A stretch of DNA of 55,360 nucleotides from Oscillospiraceae bacterium (GCA_016296565.1 JAEDJB010000003.1:1-55360), one strand, 5' to 3'. Shown: positions 34,149-42,898, numbered from the stretch's first letter. Numbers and translations: made by a program. Notes: generated by a model from the letters alone, not told the origin.

Positions 34149-36614
34149 TTAGTCCATGGGGTTGACATCCACCAGGAGGGACAGGCCCCGGTTCACCCGG
34201 TCCTGCTGGGCCGTCCTGATGAGTTGGGCGAGGGTCGCCCGGGTATCCCGATCGTTCCGGCCCTTGAGCAGAATGCAGTACCGGTAACGGTTGTTGACTT
34301 TCAAAACGCCGGCGGGGGCAGGTCCCAGGACCTCCGCTGTCTCCCCGGCCTGTCGGCGGGCTTTGGCCCAGGGCTCCAGGCTCCGGCGGAGCACGGCGCA
34401 CAGCCGCAGGACCTGGTCCTCCTGGGGACCTGTCACAGTGACCCGGAACAGGTCTGTAAAGGGGGGCAGGCAGAGGGTCTGCCGCAGGGCCTTTTCCTGG
34501 GCGTAGAACCCGTCGTAGTCCTGGCCGGCGGCCAGGCGGATCACGTCGTTGTCCGGGGTCCAGGTCTGCAGGACCGCCCGGCCGGGCTTGTCCCCCCGGC
34601 CGGCCCGTCCCACCACCTGGGTCAGCAGGGAAAAGGTCCGCTCGGCGGCCCGGTAGTTGTCCGCGTACAGGGACAGGTCCGCGTCAATGACCCCCACCAG
34701 GGTCACATTTTCAAAATCCAGGCCCTTGGTGACCATCTGAGTGCCCAGAAGAATGGGCACCTTCTTCCGCCGGAACCGGTCCAGCAGGACCTCATGGGAC
34801 TGGGAGGCGGAGATGGTGTCCGCGTCCATCCGCATAACCTCGGTGCCCGGGTACCTGGCCTGAAGCTCCTCCTGAAGCTTTTGGGTGCCCATCCCCAGAA
34901 ACCGCAGGCGGCCGTAGCACTGGGGGCACAGGTCAGGCAGAGGCTCTGAGTGGCCGCAGTAGTGGCACATGAGCCGGCCGTTGGCGCTGTGATAGGTCAG
35001 GTGGACCGAGCATCGGGGACAGGTGGGCACCTGGCCGCAGTCCACGCAGGCCACCATGCGGCTGTTGCCCCGGCGGTTGAGAAAGAGGATGCTCTGCTCC
35101 CCCCGCCGGAGGTTTTCCTCCAGCTCCTGGCACAGCAGGTCGGACAGGCCGGTGTTGTTGCCTTGGCGCAGGGCCTGCCGCATGTCGGTGATGGACACCT
35201 GGGGCAGGGCGTGGTTGTTGTATCGTTTGTCTAAGGTGAAAAGATGGTAGCGCCCCTCCTCGGCGGCGTACCGGCTGTCCACCCCTGGGGTGGCGGAGCC
35301 CAGCAGCAGCAGGCCGCCGTGCTGGGTGCACCGGAACTTGGCTACCTCCCGGGCGTGGTAGCGCACCATGCTCTCGGACTGGTAGCTGCTCTCCTGCTCC
35401 TCGTCCAGAATGATGAGGCCGGGGTTTTCCAGGGGAGCGAACACCGCCGAGCGGGTCCCCACCACCACCCTGGCCAGGCCTTCCCGCACCCGCTTCCACT
35501 CGTCGTACCGCTCTCCGGCGGACAGACAGCTGTGGAGCACCGCCACCTGGCGGCCGAAGTGGGACAGGAAAATCTGAAGCAGGCTGGGGGTCAGGGCGAT
35601 CTCCGGCACCAGGACAATGGCTCCCCGCCCCTGGTCCAGCACCTGCCGGATCAGGTGGAGGTACACCTGGGTCTTGCCGCTCCCCGTGACCCCGTAGAGC
35701 AGGGCCGCCTGGGGCTTTTTCGTGTTCAGCAGGGCGGACAGGCCCTCACAGGCCTGCTGCTGCTGGTGGTTTAACTGAGATAAGGGCCGCAGCTCCCCCT
35801 CCGGGGGCAGAACCCGGCGGAACACCTCCTGCTCCTCCAGGGTGATGACCCCGCTTTTGGCAAGGCTCCGGAGGGTCGTCATGGAGGCACCGGTAAAGTA
35901 GCACAGCTCCTTGGTCCCGGCGCTGCCCAAGCCGCAGAGCAGCTCGGTCACCGCGTACCGCATGGGGGCGGTTTTGCGCTTTGGGGTCACCAGGGCCATG
36001 GCGTCCTCCGGCTTCATGGCCAGACGGGCCATTTTTTCGGTCTTGTCCCCCACCTTCCGCTTGGCCTGGGTCCGGCGCTGAACCAGACCCGCCTTCTCCA
36101 TCTCCCGGAGAGTGCCCCGGGGGTCCTTCAGGTCGGGGATGGCCTTCAGCTGGTCCAGCTCCAGGGTCCCGCCGTTGGCATAGAAGAGGTCCAGCAGGCG
36201 GGCAGCCTTGGGGGAGTGAGCCGCCCAGTCGTAGGCGGTCTCCTTGTCCAGGCCCCCGGTGAGCTGCCAGCCCTCCTTCAGCACATACCAAAGGCCGGTG
36301 GGCAGCATGGTGGCAGCGGCGGCGTACAGGGTACAGAAGAACCGCTCCCGCATCCACAGGGCCAGCTGGAGCCCCTCCCGGCTGAGAACCGGGGTCTCGT
36401 CCAGCAGGGTGCGGATCTGCTTGAGCCTGCCCTTGGTCTTTCCCTCCTCCAGGGAGAGCACCAGCCCCTCGCTGGGGCGGTTTCCGGTGCCGAAGGGCAC
36501 CAGCACCCGCATCCCCGGTTCCAGCCGGTCCTCCAGTTCAGGGGGCACAGCATAGGAATAGGGCAGATCAATGGCGAAGGTGGCGGCGGAAAGGGCGATC
36601 TTGGCAATTTTCAT
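34149..36614 (-). CDS. priA: Primosomal protein N' (replication restart helicase PriA)
   Basis: An 821-residue PriA. The N-terminal 3'-DNA-binding part (about 1-110) is followed by a winged helix and a superfamily 2 helicase with Walker A GVTGSGKTQ. Motif II reads DEEQ where most PriA proteins have DEEH. A zinc-binding insertion has paired Cys (CVDCGQVPTCPRC, CHYCG, CPQC). Motif VI lies in TQVVGRAGRGDKPGR. It reloads DnaB at stalled forks. It lies between rpoZ and def; in Bacillus coaBC sits between rpoZ and priA but is missing here. Confidence 0.96.
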   Translation of the reverse strand: MKIAKIALSAATFAIDLPYSYAVPPELEDRLEPGMRVLVPFGTGNRPSEGLVLSLEEGKTKGRLKQIRTLLDETPVLSREGLQLALWMRERFFCTLYAAAATMLPTGLWYVLKEGWQLTGGLDKETAYDWAAHSPKAARLLDLFYANGGTLELDQLKAIPDLKDPRGTLREMEKAGLVQRRTQAKRKVGDKTEKMARLAMKPEDAMALVTPKRKTAPMRYAVTELLCGLGSAGTKELCYFTGASMTTLRSLAKSGVITLEEQEVFRRVLPPEGELRPLSQLNHQQQQACEGLSALLNTKKPQAALLYGVTGSGKTQVYLHLIRQVLDQGRGAIVLVPEIALTPSLLQIFLSHFGRQVAVLHSCLSAGERYDEWKRVREGLARVVVGTRSAVFAPLENPGLIILDEEQESSYQSESMVRYHAREVAKFRCTQHGGLLLLGSATPGVDSRYAAEEGRYHLFTLDKRYNNHALPQVSITDMRQALRQGNNTGLSDLLCQELEENLRRGEQSILFLNRRGNSRMVACVDCGQVPTCPRCSVHLTYHSANGRLMCHYCGHSEPLPDLCPQCYGRLRFLGMGTQKLQEELQARYPGTEVMRMDADTISASQSHEVLLDRFRRKKVPILLGTQMVTKGLDFENVTLVGVIDADLSLYADNYRAAERTFSLLTQVVGRAGRGDKPGRAVLQTWTPDNDVIRLAAGQDYDGFYAQEKALRQTLCLPPFTDLFRVTVTGPQEDQVLRLCAVLRRSLEPWAKARRQAGETAEVLGPAPAGVLKVNNRYRYCILLKGRNDRDTRATLAQLIRTAQQDRVNRGLSLLVDVNPMD

Positions 36615-36647
36615 GGGGCTGCCCCCTCCCTCCGGTTCCCGGACCGG

Positions 36648-36896
36648 TTACTCGGCAGGGAAGGTCTCCTCCTCTTCTTCTGCCGCAGGCTCTGCCGGAA
36701 CTTCCACCGGCTCCTGGGGCAGCTTGCCCTGGGCGATCTCCTGGATGGCGATGCTGACGGGCTTATCCTCCAGCATGATATCCTGGCTCTCCGCCTGGGA
36801 GGCAATCTGCCGGGCCCGGGCGGCCACCACGTTCACCAGCTTATAGCGGCTGGGAACCTGTTCTAAGAGTTCGTTCATTGCGGGATACAGCATCAT
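36648..36896 (-). CDS. rpoZ: RNA polymerase omega subunit
   Basis: An 82-residue omega subunit. The core NELLEQVPSRYKLVNVVAARARQIA is the typical N-terminal helix pair that clamps the beta-prime C terminus, followed by KPVSIAIQEIAQGKL. An acidic tail ends the protein. It sits 6 bases downstream of gmk, the widespread gmk-rpoZ pair. Confidence 0.93.
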   Translation of the reverse strand: MMLYPAMNELLEQVPSRYKLVNVVAARARQIASQAESQDIMLEDKPVSIAIQEIAQGKLPQEPVEVPAEPAAEEEEETFPAE

Positions 36897-36902
36897 AACG
36901 CA

Positions 36903-37502
36903 TTACACTCCTTCTACTAAATGGATCCGCCGGTCCTTCCGGCAGCGTTCCGCGGTGAGGATGGCGAAGAATTCCTCCACCGCGCCCTCCACCGTATCGT
37001 TGACGATGATATAGTCGTAATTCTTCACTTCTTTGGCCTCCACCCGGGCGATGGCCAGCCGCTTCTGGATGGTCTCCTCCGAGTCGGTGCCCCGGGCGTG
37101 GAGGCGGCGGGAGAGCTCCTCAAAGGAAGGGGGAACGATGAACAGAGACACGGCCTCGGGCATCTTTTCCAGCACCTTGGCCGCCCCCTGCACCTCAATC
37201 TCCAGGAGCACGTCGATGCCCTGGTCCAGCTTCTGGCGGATCACCGCCAGGGAGGTGCCGTAGAAGTTGCCGTTGTACTCCGCGTACTCCAGAAACTCCC
37301 CCCGGTCAATCCGCCGCTGGAAGTCTTCCCGGGTGACGAAGTTGTAATTCACGCCGTCTACCTCTCCCTCCCGGGGGGCCCGGGTGGTGAAGGAAACGGA
37401 ATAGTAAATCTCCGGCCGCTGGGCCAGCACCTGGGTGATGATGGTGTTCTTGCCCACCCCGGAAAACCCGGAGAGCACAATAAGGGTCCCGTTCTTGTTC
37501 AT
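36903..37502 (-). CDS. gmk: Guanylate kinase
   Basis: A 199-residue enzyme converting GMP and ATP to GDP and ADP. P-loop is GFSGVGKNT (12-20). The GMP-binding segment has FTTRAPREGEVDGVNYNFVTREDF and EFLEYAEYNGNFYGT. The lid Arg residues lie in RLHARGTDSEETIQKR. The start overlaps the remA stop by 4 bases (ATGA), and rpoZ follows after 6 bases. Confidence 0.97.
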   Translation of the reverse strand: MNKNGTLIVLSGFSGVGKNTIITQVLAQRPEIYYSVSFTTRAPREGEVDGVNYNFVTREDFQRRIDRGEFLEYAEYNGNFYGTSLAVIRQKLDQGIDVLLEIEVQGAAKVLEKMPEAVSLFIVPPSFEELSRRLHARGTDSEETIQKRLAIARVEAKEVKNYDYIIVNDTVEGAVEEFFAILTAERCRKDRRIHLVEGV

Positions 37503-37762
37503 TCTTCTTCCTCCCCTGAGATCTCTTCCCGTCCGTTCAGGCGGCCGGCTACAGTCTCCGGCTGCAGGGCGGAGAGGATGATGTGGTCACTGTCCGTAAT
37601 GAGGACCGCCCGGGTGCGGCGGCCATAGGTGGCGTCCACCAGGATGCCCCGATCCCGGGCGTCCTGGACCATCCGCTTAATGGGGGCCGACTCAGGGCTC
37701 ACGATGGCGATCAGCCGGCTGGCCGAAACCATGTTGCCAAAGCCAATGTTGATGAGCTTCAA
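37499..37762 (-). CDS. remA: RemA-family regulatory protein (DUF370)
   Basis: An 87-residue protein of the DUF370/RemA family. The core INIGFGNMVSASRLIAIVSPESAPIKR is almost invariant in Bacillota. Bacillus RemA is a DNA-binding ring-shaped activator of biofilm-matrix and osmoprotection genes. Whether that role holds in a gut clostridium is unknown. The gene order yicC-remA-gmk is the same as in Bacillus. Confidence 0.92.
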   Translation of the reverse strand: MKLINIGFGNMVSASRLIAIVSPESAPIKRMVQDARDRGILVDATYGRRTRAVLITDSDHIILSALQPETVAGRLNGREEISGEEEE

Positions 37763-37780
37763 GGGCGTTCCTCCTTCTTC

Positions 37781-38659
37781 TTACTCAATGTTCTGCACCT
37801 GTTCCCGGATCTTTTCGATCTCGCCTTTGATCTCCACCACCAGGCGGGCCATCTCCACGTCGCTGCACTTGGAGCCGATGGTGTTGGCCTCCCGGTTAAA
37901 CTCCTGGATCAGAAAGTCCAGCTTCCTGCCGATGGCGCCGCCCTGGGACAGCATGTCCTCCAGCTGCTCCAGGTGGCTGTGCAGGCGAACGGTCTCCTCG
38001 TCCACCGCCACCTTGTCGGCAAAGATAGCAGCCTCGGTGAGGATGCGGCTTTCGTCCAGCTGGGTGTTGGCCAGAACCTCCTCCATCCGCTGGCGGAGCT
38101 TTTCCCGGTACTCAGCCACGGTCTTGGGGGAGCGCTCCTCCACCTTGGCCAGCAGGGCGGCAATGTTCCCCGCCTTGCTGCGCACGTCCTCGGCCAGCTT
38201 GGCTCCCTCCCGGGTGCGCATGGCGTTAAAGTCCTCCAGGGCCAGGTCCAGCACCTGGGAAATGTCCTGGGCGATCACGTCCGCGTCCCCCTGCTCCTTT
38301 TCCACCAGGAACACGTCAGGGAAGCGGGAGAGCAGGGACACGGAGATATCGTCCCGCAGGTCATAGGTATCCCGCAGCTGGGTCAGGGCGGCGTAGTAGC
38401 CGTCGGCCACAGGGCGGTTCAGGCTCACCGCCACCTTGTCGGCGGCGGTGCTGTCGATGGTGACAAACACGTCCAGCTTGCCCCGGGCCACCTTCTTCTG
38501 GACCTGGGACTTGATGGTCTCCTCAGCAAACACATACAGCCGGGGAATCTTCACGGAGCAGTCCAGATACCGGTTGTTCACGGCCCGCAGCTCCACGGTG
38601 ATGGTACGGTCGTGAAGGACGCTCTCGCCCCGGCCGTAGCCCGTCATGCTTCGAATCAA
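37781..38659 (-). CDS. yicC: YicC-family endoribonuclease
   Basis: A 292-residue YicC/YloC-family protein. The N-terminal signature is IRSMTGYGRGE and the C-terminal DUF1732 part contains GRKLDFLIQEFNREANTIGSKC. Family members are Mn-dependent endoribonucleases that affect sRNA decay. I place the start at a TTG codon at 38659, giving MIRSMTGYG as in homologs, with GAGGTG 6 bases upstream. The alternative GTG at 38668 has no site at a good distance. It heads the part of the gene train matching Bacillus yloC-remA-gmk-rpoZ. Confidence 0.92.
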   Translation of the reverse strand: MIRSMTGYGRGESVLHDRTITVELRAVNNRYLDCSVKIPRLYVFAEETIKSQVQKKVARGKLDVFVTIDSTAADKVAVSLNRPVADGYYAALTQLRDTYDLRDDISVSLLSRFPDVFLVEKEQGDADVIAQDISQVLDLALEDFNAMRTREGAKLAEDVRSKAGNIAALLAKVEERSPKTVAEYREKLRQRMEEVLANTQLDESRILTEAAIFADKVAVDEETVRLHSHLEQLEDMLSQGGAIGRKLDFLIQEFNREANTIGSKCSDVEMARLVVEIKGEIEKIREQVQNIE

Positions 38660-38717
38660 GAGAAACACCTCATTTTTCCTCTGTAGATTGGCCAGGGCCT
38701 CGCCCCGGAAACGCGCG

Positions 38718-39317
38718 TTAGTTGCACATGTCGCACAGGCAGTTCAGGCAGCACAGGGTGGTGCAGAGGGTGTCCAGGTCGTTGCCCCGGTAGTTCCCCC
38801 GGGTGGTCTGCATGCCGATGCTGTTGAGGGCCTGACGGTACTCCTGGTTGCTGGGGTCCATGTTGCAGGCGGTCCAGAAGTTCTGGCGGGCGTCGTCCAT
38901 CCAGCCCCGGCGGTAGGCGATGGTGCCCATGAGATAGTACCACTCGGCGCTGTTGGTCCGGGTGGAGCGCAGGATGCGCTCAGCCTCTCCCAGGTTGTTC
39001 TGGTTGATGAGCTGGCGGACCTGATTGAACACCGGGTCTCTATACTGGCTGCCGGAGCTCTGGCTGGAGCTGTAGCCCCCGCCATAGCCTCCATTGTAGC
39101 CGCCGGAAGACTGCTGATAGCCACCCTGGGTCCGCATCTTCACGATGGCGTCGTAGGCTTCGTTGATCTCCTTCATCTTGGCCTCCGCCAGGTCAGCCAG
39201 GGGATTGTTGGCGTAGTTGTCGGGGTGGTACTTTTTCACCAGCTCTCGGTACGCCCGCTTGACCTCCTCATCGCTGGCGGAGGAACTGACGCCCAACACG
39301 GCATAGGGATCGTTCAT
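38718..39317 (-). CDS. J-domain protein with Cys-rich tail
   Basis: A 199-residue protein. The N-terminal J domain (about 2-62) has the HPD motif at 31-33, so it can stimulate a DnaK-type ATPase. A Gly/Ser/Tyr-rich linker (about 64-92) follows, then a TPR-like helical region (about 95-170). The C terminus packs six Cys into 14 residues (185, 189, 190, 193, 195, 198), suggesting metal binding or membrane attachment. It is not DnaJ, lacking the zinc-finger region. It is adjacent to a DUF5685 gene upstream (23-base gap); function unknown. Confidence 0.85.
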   Translation of the reverse strand: MNDPYAVLGVSSSASDEEVKRAYRELVKKYHPDNYANNPLADLAEAKMKEINEAYDAIVKMRTQGGYQQSSGGYNGGYGGGYSSSQSSGSQYRDPVFNQVRQLINQNNLGEAERILRSTRTNSAEWYYLMGTIAYRRGWMDDARQNFWTACNMDPSNQEYRQALNSIGMQTTRGNYRGNDLDTLCTTLCCLNCLCDMCN

Positions 39318-39340
39318 AGTGTAGTCTCCTTATTATCTCC

Positions 39341-40222
39341 TCAAATGGCTTGAGGTTCTTTTCGCTTTTTTCTGTTTCGCTTCCGCCACTGGCCGGTGAA
39401 CACGGCCTCCTCCACGGCGGGCAGGCCCCGGCCCAGAATGTGGCCCAGCAGGCTCTCCCACTCGCCCCAGTCCAGCAGGGAGAAGGCGGTGTCCGCCACC
39501 CCCAGGGAGGCGTGCATGGTCTCCCGCAGGCGGGTGTTCTGTTCCTCCGCCTGGTCCCCCCAAAGGGCCAGGAGGGGGTTGTAGTTGCCCTGCCGCCGGT
39601 CCTGGGCCAGGTCGTCCCAGGCGTCCGCCAGGTAGATCCACCGGCCCACATGGTAGAGAATCTGCCCCACGGCGCTCTCCCGGGCCTGGGGCTGCACCCC
39701 GGTGGCCGCCCCCTGGAGAATCCGGGCGAAGGTGTCCGCCGGCCGGTCCAGGGAGGGGGTGTTCTCCTCCTCCAGCTGGTGGAGCTGCTCCAGGCAGTCC
39801 GCCACCAGCCGGTCAAAGTCCGGCCGCTGGGCCGCCGCCCGGCGGTAGCTGCCCTTGAGGGCCAGGCTGGCTCCCCGGGCGGCCAGCTTCTCCTTCCAGT
39901 CCCCGTCCCGGAGGGTGTCCTGGAGCTGCCACCAGGTGAGAATCACGCAGGTGTCCGCCGCCTGGACCAGAGCCGGGCTATTCAGCCAGCAGGCCTTCTT
40001 CTTCCAGGGGTGGATGGGACAGGGACAGGAGGGAAAGGTGCAGGCTTCCTCCGGCGGGGCCAGGAGGATGGCCAGGAAAACGAAGTCGTAATTTAAAATG
40101 AGCCGGGCCTGCCAGCCGTACCGGTCCCCCAGGGTCCGGCACAGGCCGCAGTAGACGCCCTCGTAGCGCTGGGCGTCCTCAGGGCTCAGAACGGAGGTAA
40201 CCGCCCTTACATACCCGAACAT
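39341..40222 (-). CDS. DUF5685 family protein
   Basis: A 293-residue, mainly helical protein that I place in DUF5685, a family without known function. Visible features are Cys25-x2-Cys28 (YCGLC), a second Cys group (61, 66, 68, 78), and two Asp-rich stretches, QDTLRDGD at about 101-108 and DAWDDLAQD at 200-208. The spacing of the two Asp motifs recalls squalene/phytoene-synthase-type prenyl transferases, though this is a resemblance only. It overlaps rseC by 16 bases and precedes the J-domain gene, so the three are coexpressed. Confidence 0.7.
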   Translation of the reverse strand: MFGYVRAVTSVLSPEDAQRYEGVYCGLCRTLGDRYGWQARLILNYDFVFLAILLAPPEEACTFPSCPCPIHPWKKKACWLNSPALVQAADTCVILTWWQLQDTLRDGDWKEKLAARGASLALKGSYRRAAAQRPDFDRLVADCLEQLHQLEEENTPSLDRPADTFARILQGAATGVQPQARESAVGQILYHVGRWIYLADAWDDLAQDRRQGNYNPLLALWGDQAEEQNTRLRETMHASLGVADTAFSLLDWGEWESLLGHILGRGLPAVEEAVFTGQWRKRNRKKRKEPQAI

Positions 40223-40650
40223 GCCTTCTTAATCTCCACAATGTGAAAGCGCAGGCCGTTCTGCTTCTTCATGTGCCGGTCCCAGCCGACGGCCACCAGG
40301 ATGCCTGCCGCAAAGCCCACAAAGGCGGACAGGACCTGGATGCCCTCTCCGCCCAGGGAGAGAGACACCGCCAGGCCGTAAAAGACCAGGGCCAGAATCA
40401 GCGGCAGGATATAGACGATAGCGGCAGTCTTGAAGAAGGCGGCGTTTTCGCTGCGCACCTTGACAATGTCGCCCTTGCCCGCGTGGGCGTCGTTAAAGGC
40501 TACCACCACCGTGTGGGTGTTGGTCATCATTTTCTCGCATCCGGCGCACTCCGCGCAGCTGTGGGCCGCGCCGCAGGCGGTCTCCCGCTCCACGGCAATC
40601 TGGGCCATGCCATTTTCCAGGATGCTCTTTACCACTGCAATTTGCTCCAT
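40207..40650 (-). CDS. rseC: RseC/MucC-family membrane protein
   Basis: A 147-residue SoxR-reducing/RseC-like protein. The N-terminal cytoplasmic part has four Cys (26, 32, 35, 38) in a CX5CX2CX2C arrangement, as expected for a cluster-binding site. Two membrane segments follow (about 76-98 and 104-123). In Proteobacteria RseC links to the Rnf-dependent SoxR reduction system. In Clostridia its partner is not clear. The Met at 40650 has GGGAGG 5 bases upstream. It follows cdaR at 50 bases. Confidence 0.85.
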   Translation of the reverse strand: MEQIAVVKSILENGMAQIAVERETACGAAHSCAECAGCEKMMTNTHTVVVAFNDAHAGKGDIVKVRSENAAFFKTAAIVYILPLILALVFYGLAVSLSLGGEGIQVLSAFVGFAAGILVAVGWDRHMKKQNGLRFHIVEIKKACSGM

Positions 40651-40700
40651 AGAAACCTCCCGCGCCTTTTGGCGCACAATGTGCAGGTCTTCCCCTGTGC

Positions 40701-41936
40701 CTACCTGGTCAGGGTAAGGGCCACACTATAGTTGGTACCAATAATCCCAACGCCCTCCAGGCCCTCTCCCACCAGGGAGACCTTGGCCGGCAGGCGCTGG
40801 AGCTCGTCCCCCAGGTTGGCCCGGGACAGATCCACCTCCACGGCGATCTGGTTGGCGTTCAGTTGGGCCACCACGCTGGGGTCCCCACGGACCCATACAT
40901 AGAGCTTGGGGTTCACCAGCTGGGCGGTGTATCCCTGGGGTACGTTTTTCAGCGTAATATTTTCTGTTGCCATCTGCCGGCTGGCCAGCTTTTCCAGGGA
41001 CAGAGTCACGGTGGCAAAGCTGGGGCAGTTCCAGCCGGTGACCCCTTCGGGCAGCTGGATGGGCAGGGAATAGGACGTTTTGCCGTAGACCTGGCTTAAG
41101 TCAATGGTCCCCAGAGAAATGCTCTCGGGCAGGTCCGACCCGTCCCCTTCCTCCACCACGGTCACAGAGACCGGGGAGATGGTGCAGTCCGCGTCCTCCG
41201 CCGTGGCGCCGCCGCCGGGCTGGAGGGTAACTGTCAGGGGGATGGACACCACCCGGCGCACCGGCACCGTCACCTGGACGGAGGTAGCGCTGATGGTGAC
41301 GTTTTTCACGTCGGCGGCCTGGCCGTCGGTCCCCATGAGGACCACGTTGATCTGCTCCTGGATGGTGTCGCTCACCGACTCGCCCCCCACCTGAACCAGG
41401 GCGTAGGAGACCTGGTCCAGACTTTCCGAGGGGCCTTTTACCACCAGGGTGGCGGGGTCGGTTTCCACCGCGCCCGCCAGACAGCCGTCCGCCTCGGTGC
41501 CGATGAACTCACCCCGGACGGGGATGGTCTTGCTCTCCTGCTTCCGGACGGTAACGGTTACTTTCATGTCGTTCCAGCTGGACACGGTGATGCTGTCTGC
41601 GCTCACCTGGGTGGGAAACACCGGCCGGCAGGTCACGTCCCACTCCCCCACTTCAGTGATGGAGGACACATCCACCGTCAGGTAGACGTTCTTCTTGTCC
41701 AGCCGCATGAGGGTCTTTTTCTTGCCGGTGACCTTCAGGTTCATCCGCTCCTGGCTCAGCTCCGTGACCATCAGGCCGCGGCTTTCCAGGGTTTCCTCCC
41801 CCTGGACCTCCACCGCCAGGTCCCGCAGGTGGCCGCTGCCGGTGGGGTTTTCCACGTTCACCACATACAGCCACAGGCCCATGGAAATGAGGACTGCCAA
41901 GGCCATGTTCAGGATCTTCCGCTTCGTGCTTTTCAT
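40701..41936 (-). CDS. cdaR: CdaA regulatory protein CdaR (YbbR domains)
   Basis: A 411-residue protein with one N-terminal membrane segment (about 8-27, ending at LYVVNVENP). Several extracytoplasmic YbbR modules follow, with recurring patterns such as VEVQGEETLESRGLMVTEL and VTVTVRKQESKTIPVRGEF. CdaR regulates the diadenylate cyclase CdaA at the membrane. The gene begins 6 bases after cdaA. glmM, usually next in Bacillus, is not here; rseC follows instead. Confidence 0.93.
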   Translation of the reverse strand: MKSTKRKILNMALAVLISMGLWLYVVNVENPTGSGHLRDLAVEVQGEETLESRGLMVTELSQERMNLKVTGKKKTLMRLDKKNVYLTVDVSSITEVGEWDVTCRPVFPTQVSADSITVSSWNDMKVTVTVRKQESKTIPVRGEFIGTEADGCLAGAVETDPATLVVKGPSESLDQVSYALVQVGGESVSDTIQEQINVVLMGTDGQAADVKNVTISATSVQVTVPVRRVVSIPLTVTLQPGGGATAEDADCTISPVSVTVVEEGDGSDLPESISLGTIDLSQVYGKTSYSLPIQLPEGVTGWNCPSFATVTLSLEKLASRQMATENITLKNVPQGYTAQLVNPKLYVWVRGDPSVVAQLNANQIAVEVDLSRANLGDELQRLPAKVSLVGEGLEGVGIIGTNYSVALTLTR

Positions 41937-41942
41937 GGCTTG

Positions 41943-42791
41943 CTACCTCCCTTGCCAGAGCCAGCCGGTCTTTTTCCGCAGCTTGCTGGGCTCCTGCTCA
42001 CGGGGAAGCAGCTCGTTGCGCAGAACCCGGCCCAGGGTTTCCGGGGACAGATGCCGGCGCAGATTCCCGCGGATGGCAACGGAGATGGCTCCGGTCTCCT
42101 CGGAGACGATGGCCACCACCGCGTCGGACCGCTCGCTCATGCCCAGGCCCGCCCGGTGGCGCATGCCTAAGTCCTTGCTCAGGTTCATGCTCTCCGACAT
42201 GGGGAGCATACACCCGGCGGCCACAATTTTCCCCTGGCGGACCACCACCGCGCCGTCGTGCAGGGGGGCCTTGGGGAAGAAGAGATTCTTCAGCAGTTCG
42301 CTGGTCACCGAGGACTGGAAAGCGGTGCCGGAGGAGATCACATTGGCAAGGTCGGTGTCCCGCTCGAACACCATGAGGGCGCCCACCTTGTTTTTGGACA
42401 TCTCCCCGTAGGCCTCCACCGTCTCGTTGATGGCGGTCTCCAGCTCGCTGGCCGGGGCGTCATTGCGGAAGATCCGGGAGACGTTGTTGCTGCCGATGCG
42501 CTCTAAGAACCGGCGGATTTCCGGCTGGAAGATGATCACCAGGGCCAGCAACCCCAGCTCCACCGCCTTGCTGAGCACAAAGTTTATGGTGTTCAGGTTA
42601 AACTGGTAGGACAGCCACATGACCACAAGGATCAGCAGCAGGGCCTTGGCCACCTTGGCGGCGTTGGTCCGCTGGAGGATGTTGATGCCCTTGTAAACCA
42701 CATAGGCCAGAATGACAATATCCAGAAGGTCGGAAATGGTAATGAACCGCAGAGAGTCTGTCAGTGTTGCAAGATACTGAATAAAGGACAT
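41943..42791 (-). CDS. cdaA: Diadenylate cyclase CdaA
   Basis: A 282-residue membrane enzyme that makes c-di-AMP from two ATP. Three N-terminal membrane segments lie in about 18-90. The DisA-N catalytic domain has DGA at 179-181 (APLHDGAVVV) and RHR at 211-213 (GMRHRAGLGMSE). c-di-AMP governs potassium, osmotic balance and cell-wall state, and is essential in many Bacillota. AGGAGG lies 10 bases before the Met. A well-formed promoter at 42870-42898 makes it the first gene of the long leftward train. Confidence 0.97.
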   Translation of the reverse strand: MSFIQYLATLTDSLRFITISDLLDIVILAYVVYKGINILQRTNAAKVAKALLLILVVMWLSYQFNLNTINFVLSKAVELGLLALVIIFQPEIRRFLERIGSNNVSRIFRNDAPASELETAINETVEAYGEMSKNKVGALMVFERDTDLANVISSGTAFQSSVTSELLKNLFFPKAPLHDGAVVVRQGKIVAAGCMLPMSESMNLSKDLGMRHRAGLGMSERSDAVVAIVSEETGAISVAIRGNLRRHLSPETLGRVLRNELLPREQEPSKLRKKTGWLWQGR

Positions 42792-42869
42792 CGCATTTCC
42801 ACCTCCTGTGCTGCATGGCCGGCTGGCGCCCGGTCAGGTGCCGCCAAGAACTCCATGGTAATTCAAGTT

Positions 42870-42898
42870 ATTATACTGTATTTCCGCCCCATTTACAA
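42870..42898 (-). promoter_or_regulatory. cdaA promoter
   Basis: Minus strand -35 TTGTAA (42893-42898), spacer 17, -10 TATAAT (42870-42875). The leader of about 70 bases ends at the strong cdaA ribosome site. Confidence 0.75.
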
